Shown piece by piece: positions 8,666 to 17,312 of a stretch of 64,000 bases of DNA. The stretch lies in assembly GCF_022133705.1 (NCBI RefSeq), contig NZ_JAKNHJ010000005.1, positions 1 to 64,000 of the forward strand, in the 5' to 3' direction. The first letter of the stretch is position 1. Each line of letters starts with the position of its first letter. The notes beneath the pieces were generated by a model. That model searched no databases and was not told the origin of the DNA. It saw only the letters and a program-made list of their open reading frames with translations. This DNA comes from Varibaculum cambriense (lineage in GTDB: Bacteria; Actinomycetota; Actinomycetes; Actinomycetales; Actinomycetaceae). Both the position numbers and the translations under genes were made by a program.

Positions 8666-10062
8666 GTATAGATGTGGAAACTTCGCCAAAGCAATCATTG
8701 CCTAGGCAAAAAACACCCGAAGGACAAGTAAATAACAGCCGAGGGTTGATAAAGGATAATACGCTGCAGTTAGCCGACGGTTACCTTTCGCGAACCCCCA
8801 TTTTTCAGTATCTCTTACTGTCGATTTGCTTCCCCATGTGGGGGATAGCTGCCAGCCTCAACGACATCTTGATTACACAGTTCAAGTCAATTTTTACTCT
8901 TTCTGACTTTGCTTCCGCGTTTGTGCAGTCAGCATTCTACGGTGGGTATTTCATTATTGCTATTCCTGCCTCCCGAGTAATCCGCTCCACCTCCTACAAA
9001 GTTGGAATCATGGTTGGTCTGAGTGTGTATATCATCGGCTGCTCACTGTTTTTCCCGGCTTCCCACATGGCAACGTATTCAGTATTCCTGTTTTCACTGT
9101 TTGCGATTGCAATTGGATTATCGTTCCTTGAGACGTCCTGTAACACTTACTCGTCGATGATTGGACCGAAAAAATATTCCACGCTACGACTAAATATCTC
9201 CCAAACTTTCTATCCTCTCGGATCTATCGGGGGAATTTTACTGGGCAAGTACTTGATTTTTTCCGAAGGTGCCGCGCTGCATGAGCAGATGGCAAATCTT
9301 ACTGCTGCAGAGTCGCAACAGTTTGCTCGGGAAATGCTACAACGCACTCTGCATCCCTACCGGGTAATCATTCTAATCTTGCTGGTAATCCTGATCCTGG
9401 TGATGATTACGCAGTTCCCAAAGTGTAAGCCTGTGGTAAATAACGCGAAAGAGACCACGAAGGCAACCATATTCCAGACCCTAAAATACTTGGCCGGAAA
9501 CCGTAGATTTAAAGCTGGTATTCTGACTCAGTTCCTTTACGTTGGCATGCAGACAGCGGTTTGGTCCTTTACGATTAGACTCGCGCTAAATCTGGATCAC
9601 TCCCTCAATGAGCGAACAGCCTCTAACTTCATGATCTTTGCGTTTATTGGGTTCTTTTTAGGAAAGTTCCTAGCAAATCTTTTGATGACCCGGTTTAATC
9701 AAGACTTAGTCCTCGTCGGCTACTCTCTTTGTGGATTGGGTGCGTTAGCGTATGTAATCTTGGTTCCTAATATGACAGCAGTTTATGCTGCGGTGTTGGT
9801 TTCGTTCTTGTTCGGGCCTTGTTGGGCAACCATCTACTCACGCACGCTAGATTCGATCGAAGATAAACGCTATACCGAAACCGGCGGAGCGATAATCGTC
9901 ATGTCTATTATTGGCGGGGCGGTTATTCCTGCAGTACAGGGGCTGGTCTCTGATCTGACTGGCTCGATGCAGATTTCTTTTACCGTTAATCTCTTTTGTT
10001 TCGGTGCCGTATTGATGTACTTCTATTCCTCTTATAAAACTTCTCCAAAGGGCGAAATCTAA
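8662..10062 (+). CDS. deoP: FucP-family MFS permease, probable deoxyribose transporter
   Basis: A 466-residue protein with about twelve membrane segments and a soluble N-terminal extension of about 45 residues. [15 protein letters not shown] and FLETSCNTY resemble the L-fucose:H+ symporter group (FGHS family). Salmonella DeoP, the 2-deoxyribose permease, belongs to this group, and here the gene sits between an aldolase and a DUF4432 gene as in deo gene sets. The substrate call comes from context. It overlaps deoC by ATGA and the next gene by TAATG. Confidence 0.85.
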   Translation: MSIDVETSPKQSLPRQKTPEGQVNNSRGLIKDNTLQLADGYLSRTPIFQYLLLSICFPMWGIAASLNDILITQFKSIFTLSDFASAFVQSAFYGGYFIIAIPASRVIRSTSYKVGIMVGLSVYIIGCSLFFPASHMATYSVFLFSLFAIAIGLSFLETSCNTYSSMIGPKKYSTLRLNISQTFYPLGSIGGILLGKYLIFSEGAALHEQMANLTAAESQQFAREMLQRTLHPYRVIILILLVILILVMITQFPKCKPVVNNAKETTKATIFQTLKYLAGNRRFKAGILTQFLYVGMQTAVWSFTIRLALNLDHSLNERTASNFMIFAFIGFFLGKFLANLLMTRFNQDLVLVGYSLCGLGALAYVILVPNMTAVYAAVLVSFLFGPCWATIYSRTLDSIEDKRYTETGGAIIVMSIIGGAVIPAVQGLVSDLTGSMQISFTVNLFCFGAVLMYFYSSYKTSPKGEI

Positions 10063-11084
10063 TGCAATATGAAATGAATTTACCAAGATCCCTGTTTACG
10101 CAGTTAGAGACGGAAATACTGCATTCAGAGCAGTGGTCGGTAACCACGAAAACTTACTCATCCGGAGTTGCTTCACTAACTATCCACAACTCGCTCGGAT
10201 ATGTTGAGGTGCTGCCCTTCATGGGGCAAATTATCTGGGACGCAGAGTTTTGCGGTCACAGCCTGCGCATGGAAAACATGTTTTCAGAGCCTAAACCGGC
10301 GACCTTGATTGAGGACACCTACGGCTGCTTTGCTTTCCATTCGGGGCTGCTTGCCGCTGGTTGCCCCGGCGAGGGGGATAACCATCCGTTGCATGGTGAA
10401 TTTGCATGCGCTCCCATGGACTCGGCGAAATTGATTGTTTCAAACAATGCCATTCGCGTAGTTTCTTGCCGCGAGTACTTGAAGGGTTTTGGTGATCACT
10501 ATGTAGCCAATCCCTCGGTGACTTTGCACCAGAATTCATCCATGTTCGATATTGAGCTACGGGTGCAAAACATGTCTAAGTACGCCTCTATGCCTCTGCA
10601 ATATATGTGCCATATGAACTACGCGTTCGCACCAAGCGGAAAAATTACCCAAAACTTGCCTGCCGATGCGTTCAAATTGCGTGAATCTGTGCCGGCGCAT
10701 GTTAAACCAACTGAAAAATGGTTGAAGTTGAACGCAGATATAAAAGCCGGTAATCGGGACGCTAATTCCTTGGAAGGGGCTGAAGAGTTCGATCCGGAGA
10801 TTGTGTATTTCGCTGATGGAGTAGACAAACTGACCGAAGAAGCAATTTTAGAAATGACCTGCCAGGACGGAACGGTATTTGAAACCCGTTTTAGTACCGA
10901 GAGTTTCCCAGTGATAACGCGGTGGATATTGCATAACGAAGATCAAAAAGTTGCTGCGTTTGCGCTTCCCGGGACATCACGTCCAGAAGGGCGCGAAGCG
11001 GCTCGTAAAGCTGGAACGTTAATTGAACTTGCCCCTGGGGAAGCTCGCACTTTCCAAGTAACTACCGGCATTAAGGAGAACTAG
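10062..11084 (+). CDS. deoX: DUF4432 aldose-epimerase-like protein (DeoX-like)
   Basis: A 340-residue protein with the galactose-mutarotase-like beta fold: GYVEVLPFMGQIIWDAEFCGHSLRMENMF opens it, and the conserved FHSGLLAAGCPGEGDNHPLHGEFACA region carries the His/Glu expected near the sugar site. DUF4432 proteins of this kind, including Salmonella DeoX, accompany deoxyribose transport and kinase genes and may interconvert sugar anomers. That activity is inferred from the fold. It begins within the stop codon of deoP (TAATG) and ends two bases before the kinase gene. Confidence 0.78.
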   Translation: MQYEMNLPRSLFTQLETEILHSEQWSVTTKTYSSGVASLTIHNSLGYVEVLPFMGQIIWDAEFCGHSLRMENMFSEPKPATLIEDTYGCFAFHSGLLAAGCPGEGDNHPLHGEFACAPMDSAKLIVSNNAIRVVSCREYLKGFGDHYVANPSVTLHQNSSMFDIELRVQNMSKYASMPLQYMCHMNYAFAPSGKITQNLPADAFKLRESVPAHVKPTEKWLKLNADIKAGNRDANSLEGAEEFDPEIVYFADGVDKLTEEAILEMTCQDGTVFETRFSTESFPVITRWILHNEDQKVAAFALPGTSRPEGREAARKAGTLIELAPGEARTFQVTTGIKEN

Positions 11085-11086
11085 AA

Positions 11087-11989
11087 ATGGATATTGCAGT
11101 AGTTGGCTCGAATATGGTCGATTTAATCTCCTATATCAATCGAATGCCCCATGAAGGCGAGACCGTAGAGGCTCCAGATTTTCGAATGGGTTGTGGCGGT
11201 AAGGGTGCGAACCAAGCCATAGCAGCTTCTCGGATGGGCTCGGAAGTTTTGATGGTCACCAGAGTAGGCAACGATATGTTTGCAGACAACACCATAAGAA
11301 ACTTTGCTGAGAACGGTATCGACACCAAATTTGTTATGCGTACGGATGCTACCTCGGGGGTCGCCCCAATTTTTGTGGATCCCCAATCCCGTAACTCAAT
11401 CATAATCGTCAAGGGAGCAAACGCATTGTTAACTCCCGGTGATGTGGAACGTGCCAAGGCACAAATTGCCGAATGTAAACTGATCGTGATGCAGCTGGAA
11501 ATTCCGTTAGAAACGGTATATGCGACTATACGATTAGGCAATGAATTGGGTATTCCGATTCTGTTGAACCCAGCTCCAGCCGATCCCTCACTATCGTTAG
11601 AGCAGGTAAAAAACGTAGAGTTCATCGTGCCAAATGAGAGTGAACTATCTTTACTAACTGGGATGCCGGTAGAATCCGAAGAAGATATACGTGCTGCAGG
11701 GCAAGTGCTTACTCACTCGGGAATTCCGAATGTGATTGTCACTTTGGGTTCACGGGGCGCCTTGTGGATTAGTGAAGCCGGAGAACAGTTAATTGAAGGA
11801 ACCTCTGACAGGGCAGTTGACACTACCGGGGCAGGTGACGCTTTCATTGGTTGCTTTAGCCATTGTTGGACGCAGACTGGTGACATTGCTGAGTCGATTC
11901 GCAAGGCTAATATCTATGCGGGCGATGCAGTAACTAAGCGGGGTACGCAAACTTCCTATGCTACGGCTGAAGAGCTAAACCTGCGTTAG
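11087..11989 (+). CDS. deoK: PfkB-family sugar kinase, probable deoxyribokinase
   Basis: A 300-residue ribokinase-type enzyme. It shows the PfkB N-terminal signature GCGGKGANQAIAASRMG, the NPAP segment and the C-terminal signature DTTGAGDAFIGCF with the catalytic Asp in GAGD. By gene order it would phosphorylate 2-deoxy-D-ribose to the 5-phosphate that DeoC consumes, completing the pathway permease-mutarotase-kinase-aldolase. Ribose as substrate cannot be excluded from sequence alone, but no ribose transporter or RbsD is present. A ribosome site (AAGGAGA) precedes the start by 8 bases. Confidence 0.85.
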   Translation: MDIAVVGSNMVDLISYINRMPHEGETVEAPDFRMGCGGKGANQAIAASRMGSEVLMVTRVGNDMFADNTIRNFAENGIDTKFVMRTDATSGVAPIFVDPQSRNSIIIVKGANALLTPGDVERAKAQIAECKLIVMQLEIPLETVYATIRLGNELGIPILLNPAPADPSLSLEQVKNVEFIVPNESELSLLTGMPVESEEDIRAAGQVLTHSGIPNVIVTLGSRGALWISEAGEQLIEGTSDRAVDTTGAGDAFIGCFSHCWTQTGDIAESIRKANIYAGDAVTKRGTQTSYATAEELNLR

Positions 11990-12113
11990 TCCACCGTTTT
12001 CCTAGGCTCAGTGTGGCTGGCATGAACGGTGTATATGCGCAGTCGCCTTAGATTAGCATACGCAGCATAAAAGCTACGAGGACATATTATTCGGTCCTTT
12101 GTCAGCCAGCTTG

Positions 12114-12162
12114 ATAATGTCGTTACCCTTTCTCCACGGGGTGGGAAGGGTAACGACATTAT
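12114..12162. terminator. Perfect 17-bp inverted repeat after the deo operon
   Basis: Arms of 17 bp (left ATAATGTCGTTACCCTT, 12114-12130; right 12146-12162) are perfectly complementary and flank a 15-base loop. It lies about 125 bp after deoK and 215 bp before the convergent dehydrogenase end. A bidirectional terminator is most likely, although no long T-run follows. The 390-bp gap 11990-12376 shows no gene. Confidence 0.55.
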
Positions 12163-12376
12163 TGCTATCACGGTGAGTGAAAGCTGAGAGTAAGAATTCT
12201 GGGTAAAGCTGAGCGCTCCTTAGAGCGTACTGTTTATTATCCTGGTGGTTTGTACTGATTAGGCTTCAGATTCTGAAGAGTTTATCGCTAAGTGTACTTG
12301 TTTTCATCAGGCAGTTTCGCGCGAGCATCAAGTAGTATCGAGGCATCGGCATCGAAAACCAATGCAACTGCCCGCT

Positions 12377-13423
12377 CTAGAAGGTGGCGGTGTCGATCAC
12401 GTAGCGGTAGCGCACCTTAGCGGCCACCACGTTATCCCAGGCCTGATTGATTTGATCGCCAGAAATGATCTCCACTTGGGGGCCGATATTTTTCTCGGCG
12501 CAAAAGTCCAGTACTTCCTGGGTGAGGGCGATACCGCCGATATTCGAGCCGGCCAGCATCTTTTGCTTGCCCACCAAGTTACCCATGGCGAAGGATTGTC
12601 GATTTTCCGGAAGTCCTACAATCCCTACGATTCCCTCGGGTTTTACACAATCTAGCAGCTGATCGATTTCCACTCCGTCAGACAGAGTCGATACCACCAG
12701 GTCAAACTGGGAGCGCATACTTTCCCAAGTCCCGTCCTCGGAAGTGGGGTGCAGTGCAACTGCCCCAAAGCGTTTCGCGTCCTCTTCTTTGGCGCGGGTG
12801 CGGGAAATGACGTGGGTTTCGGCTCCCAGGGCGGCGGCAATCTGCACCCCCATATGACCGAGCCCTCCCATGCCCACGATGGCGACTTTCTTGCCCGGGC
12901 CTGCTCCTAAGCGTTTCAGCGGGGAATATAAGGTCACTCCGGCACACATAATGGGGGCGGCTTTTTCCAGAGGAATCGCGTCCGGGATTCGGCAAACATA
13001 GTCTTGCTCCACGGTGATCCCGGTGGAATAACCGCCGGCTGTGGGGACGCCGTCGCGCCCTATACAGTTATAAGTCCAGATAGTCCCGCCCTCGCCATTA
13101 CAGAATTGTTCGGTTCCCGCTTGGCAAGCCTCGCATTTGCCGCACGAGTCCACGAAACAGCCGACCCCTACCCGATCACCAACGGCAAACTTGGTTACTT
13201 TCGAGCCAATTTTGGTGACGATTCCGGCGATTTCATGACCGGGGGTGAGGGGGTAGATTACCTCTCCCCACTCCGCGCGCCCGGTGTGAATATCGGAGTG
13301 GCAGACCCCGGCATATTTGATCTCGAAATAGATTTCGGTTGGTCCTGGTTCGCGCCGCTCTAAGGTTACGGGATGGAAATCCGAAGTGGCCGAATCCATT
13401 GCGTAGGCTTTTACCTGGGTCAT
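12377..13423 (-). CDS. NAD(P)-dependent zinc alcohol dehydrogenase (YahK/CAD-like)
   Basis: A 348-residue medium-chain dehydrogenase of the cinnamyl-alcohol/YahK type. Catalytic zinc ligands lie in CHSDIHTGRAEWG, GHEIAGIV and MCAGVT; the structural zinc lobe is CGKCEACQAGTEQFC; the cofactor motif is VGMGGLGHMGVQ. Such enzymes reduce a broad range of aldehydes with NADPH. One possible role is detoxifying the acetaldehyde released by DeoC next door, which is inference. The start at 13423 has a GGAGCAGC ribosome site. It is monocistronic and convergent with the deo operon. Confidence 0.9.
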   Translation of the reverse strand: MTQVKAYAMDSATSDFHPVTLERREPGPTEIYFEIKYAGVCHSDIHTGRAEWGEVIYPLTPGHEIAGIVTKIGSKVTKFAVGDRVGVGCFVDSCGKCEACQAGTEQFCNGEGGTIWTYNCIGRDGVPTAGGYSTGITVEQDYVCRIPDAIPLEKAAPIMCAGVTLYSPLKRLGAGPGKKVAIVGMGGLGHMGVQIAAALGAETHVISRTRAKEEDAKRFGAVALHPTSEDGTWESMRSQFDLVVSTLSDGVEIDQLLDCVKPEGIVGIVGLPENRQSFAMGNLVGKQKMLAGSNIGGIALTQEVLDFCAEKNIGPQVEIISGDQINQAWDNVVAAKVRYRYVIDTATF

Positions 13424-13505
13424 TGCTGCTCCTTGTAAGCGAGAAGGTTATTACCCTCAACCATAACCCGCCACCCGACCTAGCGCAGGGGTGGCAAGTA
13501 GGAAC

Positions 13506-13515
13506 GGGGGGGGGG
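13506..13515. repeat. G10 homopolymer upstream of abiE promoter
   Basis: Ten consecutive G residues lie 13 bp upstream of the -35-like box of the abiE operon. Tracts of this length slip readily during replication and could change promoter geometry between cells. Confidence 0.6.
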
Positions 13516-13528
13516 AATAATTTTTATC

Positions 13529-13563
13529 TGTCAATACCGTACTAATAGTGGTACGATATTGAC
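13529..13563 (+). promoter_or_regulatory. abiE promoter with overlapping inverted repeat
   Basis: A 13-bp inverted repeat with one mismatch (GTCAATACCGTAC at 13530-13542 and GTACGATATTGAC at 13551-13563) covers a promoter-like pair: TGTCAA at 13529-13534 and TACGAT at 13552-13557, spaced 17 bp. AbiEi proteins are known to repress their own operon by binding inverted repeats at the promoter, so this is the expected operator. Confidence 0.65.
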
Positions 13564-13585
13564 AAAGAAGGAGGGGGTGAATGTT

Positions 13586-14152
13586 TTGACCTACGCGCAC
13601 GATTTATGGGAGGTTGCGGCTTATAGCCACGGGGTATTAACCGTTTCGGAGGCGATTTCTGTCGGTGTACCTGCTGTTGAGGTACGAAAATTAGCTTATA
13701 GAGGCACGCTGCGTAGCTATGGTAACGGGGTATACGTACATCATGGGGTGCCGCTCACGCGTTTTACCCAGTTCGCCATAGCGGTGGCGCTAGCTGGTAA
13801 AGGCGGGTTTTTATGGGGAGATGCGGTCTTTTCTCTTTTGGAACTGGGGGATTTTAATCCGCGTTCGATCCGGGTTGCTACCCGTAGACGGGTACGTAGA
13901 AAGTTACCGCAATGGATGCAGCTTACCGATTGCGTTGACATTGTGGAAACAGATATTACTGAGTACTGCAATCTGCCATCCACCTCGGTTAATGAGGCAC
14001 TGACAGATGTTTTTCCCCAACTACCAAATGAAAAATGGCTGGCCTTAGTGCACGAGTGCTACCGTAAAGATTTTGTTACCGCAAAGGAACTCAAGGCTAA
14101 GGAAGTGCTGTATGAGCGGGGTCGTTCCTCCCAAAAACATTGCTCAACTTGA
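13586..14152 (+). CDS. abiEi: AbiEi-type antitoxin and autorepressor
   Basis: About 188 residues. The N-terminal winged helix-turn-helix (HGVLTVSEAISVGVPAVEVRKLAYRGTLRSYGNGVYVHHG) is typical of AbiEi, followed by the antitoxin domain with KWLALVHECYRKD near the C-terminus. In this type IV system the antitoxin does not bind the toxin but counteracts its effect, and it represses the operon. Start choice is uncertain: the AAGGAGG ribosome site (13568-13574) suits TTG at 13586 best, while GTG at 13577 and TTG at 13559 also lie in frame. It overlaps the toxin gene by 41 bp. Confidence 0.8.
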   Translation: MTYAHDLWEVAAYSHGVLTVSEAISVGVPAVEVRKLAYRGTLRSYGNGVYVHHGVPLTRFTQFAIAVALAGKGGFLWGDAVFSLLELGDFNPRSIRVATRRRVRRKLPQWMQLTDCVDIVETDITEYCNLPSTSVNEALTDVFPQLPNEKWLALVHECYRKDFVTAKELKAKEVLYERGRSSQKHCST

Positions 14153-15023
14153 GCAACGCCTGCAAGAAGTGTCCGCTGCTCGGGGGATTACGGTTGCGCG
14201 CTCCCGGTTAATGCTGTCTACCTTGGTTGTATCCCAGATGCTTCCAGAGTTCACAGTAATAAAAGGTGGTATGGGCATGAATCTGCGCGCGGGCGAGCCT
14301 GGAACTCGCGCGACCTCGGATCTTGATGTTTTTATCTCTGAGCAAACCCGCAGATTCGAAGAAGCGCTGCGCGTTAAGTTGATGAAAGGCTGGGGTTTCG
14401 TCCCACCATCAAAAGCACAGCTACACAATAATCCAAACAGTGCGCCCCGAACAGCTTTCACGGGGGCTTTGGTTGCTTTACCAATTCACGACCCTGGGGT
14501 GAAGCTCCCTCAGTATTTGGTGCAACCGTACCGGGTTTCATTGAAATTTCTTGGGAAGCAGTGGTCTGCGCTCAAGGTGGAAGTGTCAGCTCAAGAGATT
14601 GAGACGAGTACGTATGAGGGTACTCGCATAGATAGTGATTTATATGATTTTAATGCCCGTTTCGGCTTTGGGGAGTTGAGGCCTGTAAGTTTGATTTCTC
14701 CTGAAGCTCAGTTTGCGCAGAAGCTTCATGCAGTTACTGATCTGACATATTCCAGAGCCCATGATTTGGTAGATCTGCAGGTGCTGTGGCGCATGCAGCT
14801 GGACTTGGCGGAACTTAAGCAATTATGTGTACGAACTTTTTCATGGAGAAAAGCGCAAGCCTGGCCACCTCTACCTTTGCGGGATATGAGTGGTTGGGAA
14901 AGTGCATACCTGGAAGCGCGCGCTGAGACTCAGGTCAATGAAGCTACGGACATGCTGTCCTCACTTTCCGATGCGAGACAGTGGCTAGCACAAACTATTC
15001 GCACCATAGATGGAATTCAATGA
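14112..15023 (+). CDS. abiEii: AbiEii-type nucleotidyltransferase toxin
   Basis: A 303-residue member of the AbiEii/DUF1814 nucleotidyltransferase family. It carries the KGGMGMNLRAG loop and the acidic metal-binding pair in RATSDLDVF, then a C-terminal Lys/Asp region (FAQKLHAVTDLTYSRAHDLVDL) in which K and D are conserved. Family members such as MenT transfer nucleotides to tRNA acceptor ends and arrest growth; the original AbiE blocks phage. The ATG at 14112 has an AAGGAAG site. It ends at a TGA whose frame runs straight into a sortase-type tail (see next feature). Confidence 0.85.
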   Translation: MSGVVPPKNIAQLEQRLQEVSAARGITVARSRLMLSTLVVSQMLPEFTVIKGGMGMNLRAGEPGTRATSDLDVFISEQTRRFEEALRVKLMKGWGFVPPSKAQLHNNPNSAPRTAFTGALVALPIHDPGVKLPQYLVQPYRVSLKFLGKQWSALKVEVSAQEIETSTYEGTRIDSDLYDFNARFGFGELRPVSLISPEAQFAQKLHAVTDLTYSRAHDLVDLQVLWRMQLDLAELKQLCVRTFSWRKAQAWPPLPLRDMSGWESAYLEARAETQVNEATDMLSSLSDARQWLAQTIRTIDGIQ

Positions 15024-15161
15024 CCAGGTAAACGCAACAAAGGTAACACCGTGTGGCAGAAAGTCCCCAAGACTGGTTCCGCGGGGATTCCGGCGCTGGC
15101 GCTAGGGTTACTAGCCGTTGGCGCGGGCGCAGTCATGGTTCGCCACCGTAAACAGCAGTAA
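15024..15161 (+). pseudogene. Orphan sortase-type C-terminal tail
   Basis: Immediately after the AbiEii stop, and in the same frame, the DNA encodes a Lys/Asn-rich linker, VPKTG, a hydrophobic stretch (GIPALALGLLAVGAGAV) and a basic end (RHRKQQ), then stops. That is a complete cell-wall sorting signal without its protein. The abiE pair may have replaced the body of a surface-protein gene. Stop-codon readthrough giving an anchored toxin is formally possible but implausible for a cytosolic enzyme. Confidence 0.6.
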
Positions 15162-15186
15162 CCATTAAGAATAACTAAATAACAGT

Positions 15187-15218
15187 TTTGGGGCGCCCCT
15201 CAAAAGGGGCGACCCAAA
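15187..15218. terminator. Bidirectional hairpin terminator
   Basis: Arms TTTGGG-G-CGCCCCT and AGGGGCG-A-CCCAAA enclose the loop CAAA, giving 13 pairs with one internal mismatch. T-rich sequence follows on both strands. It separates the abiE/surface relic from the convergent FGGY kinase gene. Confidence 0.75.
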
Positions 15219-15250
15219 TTTATTGCTTTTCTCGCATCACGTCCTATTAC

Positions 15251-16768
15251 CTAGTGCAAGGGGTGACGTAGAGAGAACTGATACTGCTTATCCATAATCG
15301 GTTTCAAGGCCGGATATGCCTGGTTTTGCAGCTCCGCTAGTTCCAGATAGATTTCATGATTCTTAAGGTTCGGTTCCGAGGTGTCTCCCAAGACAACCAT
15401 CCCTTTTGCGGCCTCTGCTACGGAAGCGTAGGCAGCAGTTTGTGCCATCGCCATCACCGCGGCGCCCATAGCCGAAATTTCTTCGGTTTCACAGCTGGTG
15501 AGAGGCAGCCCGATACAGTCCGTCATAATCGCGCGCCACAGGGGAGAGCGTTGCCCACCTCCCATTACCCGCACCGATTGCAAAGGCACCCCGGTAGTGT
15601 CGGCAAGGGTATACAGATTGGTAGCCATGGTCAATGAAATACCTTCCAGAATCGAGCGGTAGATTTCCGCTCTCCCATAGGCTCCTGCCAGCCCGATGAT
15701 GGCGCCGTGGGCAATCGGATCCCAGAAAGGTGACTGTACTGCATTCCAATAGGGCATGGTTACCAGCCCGCCGCATCCGGTCGCCACCTGAGAGGCCGCT
15801 TTTTCTAGTTCGGGATCGGGGCGCCCCGCAAGTGCCGGATTGCCCAGTTCGCTACGGAACCAACCCGCCAAGTGGGCACCAGAATTTTGTACGATTTCCA
15901 GCACGTATTGGCCGGGAATGCCTGCCACGTCGGTGCGGAACACATCGGCTATCTGATAGCGAGGCGAGTGCACTCCGGCTACCAGGGCAGTCCCCATATT
16001 TAGGTAGGCTTCTTCCATTCCGGTAGCCCCGGCTCCCAATGCTGCCGCTTGCCCATCCCCGCAGGCAGCTACCAGTTCAACTGATTGTTTGATTCCCCAA
16101 TCCGCTAGCACCGATTTCTTGATCGGGGCGATTATCGAGGCGGCGGGAACCAGATCGGCTAGCTGGTCACGTTTGATCCCGATTAGGTCTAGTAGTTCCG
16201 GCGAGTAATCCAACTTCGCGGAATCCAGGAATCCCAAGGAATCAGCAGTTGCCACCGAATCAACCCATTGACCGGTCAAGGCATGAGTTAGATAGCCGTG
16301 CACCCCTACTATCTTGTGGGCAGCAGCTAGTTTTTCGGGTTCATGTTCTTTTAACCAGGCAATCTTGTAGATCGAGGGAGTGGTGTCGGGCTGGAATCCT
16401 GAAAGTTCATGTACTCGCGGGCTACCAATCTTTTTAACTTGCTCCGCGGCTCTGCCATCGAGCCATAAAATCCCGGGACGAAGTGGGGTGCCTTCCGAGT
16501 CAACTAGGGCGAATGACTGGCGTTGGATGGTGGCGCAGAGAAATTCGATGCGACTACGATCAGTGTCGCTAAGCTGCGCAACTGCCTGCCCTACCGCCTC
16601 ATTGGTGCTCTTCCACCAGTCGCGAGGGTCTTGTTCATAAAAGTCCACTCTTGGGGTGGACATTGCAAATTCTACCTTCGCCTGTGAAAGTACCGATCCG
16701 GCACTGTCGACAATTATCGCCTTGGTACTGGTGGTAGAGGAATCTACTGCGATTACTAAACTGCCCAT
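15251..16768 (-). CDS. FGGY-family carbohydrate kinase (xylulokinase-like)
   Basis: A 505-residue FGGY kinase that would phosphorylate a sugar or polyol with ATP. N-terminal phosphate loop VIAVDSSTTSTKAIIVD, the substrate region ILWLDGRAAEQ, the ACGDGQAAALGAG loop and C-terminal GGGQRSPLWRAIMTD are all present. It most resembles xylulokinase/L-xylulose kinase types, but FGGY specificity cannot be read reliably by eye. The ATG at 16768 follows GAGGAGG; the frame extends 8 codons upstream. No isomerase or transporter is adjacent, so its pathway is unknown. Confidence 0.85.
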   Translation of the reverse strand: MGSLVIAVDSSTTSTKAIIVDSAGSVLSQAKVEFAMSTPRVDFYEQDPRDWWKSTNEAVGQAVAQLSDTDRSRIEFLCATIQRQSFALVDSEGTPLRPGILWLDGRAAEQVKKIGSPRVHELSGFQPDTTPSIYKIAWLKEHEPEKLAAAHKIVGVHGYLTHALTGQWVDSVATADSLGFLDSAKLDYSPELLDLIGIKRDQLADLVPAASIIAPIKKSVLADWGIKQSVELVAACGDGQAAALGAGATGMEEAYLNMGTALVAGVHSPRYQIADVFRTDVAGIPGQYVLEIVQNSGAHLAGWFRSELGNPALAGRPDPELEKAASQVATGCGGLVTMPYWNAVQSPFWDPIAHGAIIGLAGAYGRAEIYRSILEGISLTMATNLYTLADTTGVPLQSVRVMGGGQRSPLWRAIMTDCIGLPLTSCETEEISAMGAAVMAMAQTAAYASVAEAAKGMVVLGDTSEPNLKNHEIYLELAELQNQAYPALKPIMDKQYQFSLRHPLH

Positions 16769-17033
16769 GCTGATTGAACCTCCTCGTTCCAATGCGTATA
16801 AAGGTGATTTTACTTGGCCGTGGTTAAGGATAACTGGTTACGGCTAGTTCACCAGAGAAATAAGTCGCCGAGGAATGCTGCGATCCACTTTTTCTATGAT
16901 TTCGCTACTGAAGCTAGTTGTCTGTTGGGAGCAGAAAACTTTGAGGAAATCATGGGGCGGTGCGTAGGGGGATGGTTATTCCGTACTGATCTTCTTGAGT
17001 ACATTCTTTCCTGGCGTTTCAGTTTTAGAAGAC

Positions 17034-17077
17034 CGAATGCTAATATCCCACAGAATACTGCGGGATATTAGCATTCG
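17034..17077. repeat. 16-bp perfect inverted repeat with inner hairpin
   Basis: CGAATGCTAATATCCC (17034-17049) pairs perfectly with 17062-17077. Inside, CAG-AATA-CTG forms a further short stem. It lies upstream of the FGGY kinase and before the Abi gene, and could be a terminator or a regulator site. The gap 16769-17312 holds no gene I can support. Confidence 0.6.
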
Positions 17078-17081
17078 CATT

Positions 17082-17280
17082 CCTCACCAGATCCTGTAAT
17101 GGTGAGGTTAACTTTCGGGCATTAGCCCTATTTTTGAACAGCTTCAGATTGCCCTGAAGTGAGTATGCTGCATCAAGGTGAGTTTTCGGGTATTTAGCCC
17201 TATATTCGAGTACTAATCCGTAAAATAGGAGGTATACATAACCCCGGCGATTCAGCCTAGGCTGGGGATCGTTCCGGGGT
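17082..17280 (+). promoter_or_regulatory. Structured leader with repeats before the Abi-family gene
   Basis: This stretch contains an 8-bp inverted repeat (CCTCACCA 17082-17089 / 17100-17107), two degenerate direct repeats of about 35 bp (17101-17136 and 17176-17208, sharing TTCGGG-TTAGCCCTAT), a CTTCAG/CTGAAG stem, and a long stem whose outer arms are ACCCCGG (17241-17247) and CCGGGGT (17274-17280) around the palindrome CAGCCTAGGCTG. A GGAGG at 17228 is not followed by a coding frame. A structured RNA leader or attenuator is possible. Confidence 0.4.
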
Positions 17281-17312
17281 CTTCGATATTGAGTTTACCA
17301 CAGGGAGCAGGG

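Noticed and set aside
16814-17071. 85-codon rightward frame in the FGGY-Abi gap
   Set aside because: No ribosome site, no protein-like composition, and it ends inside the inverted repeats.
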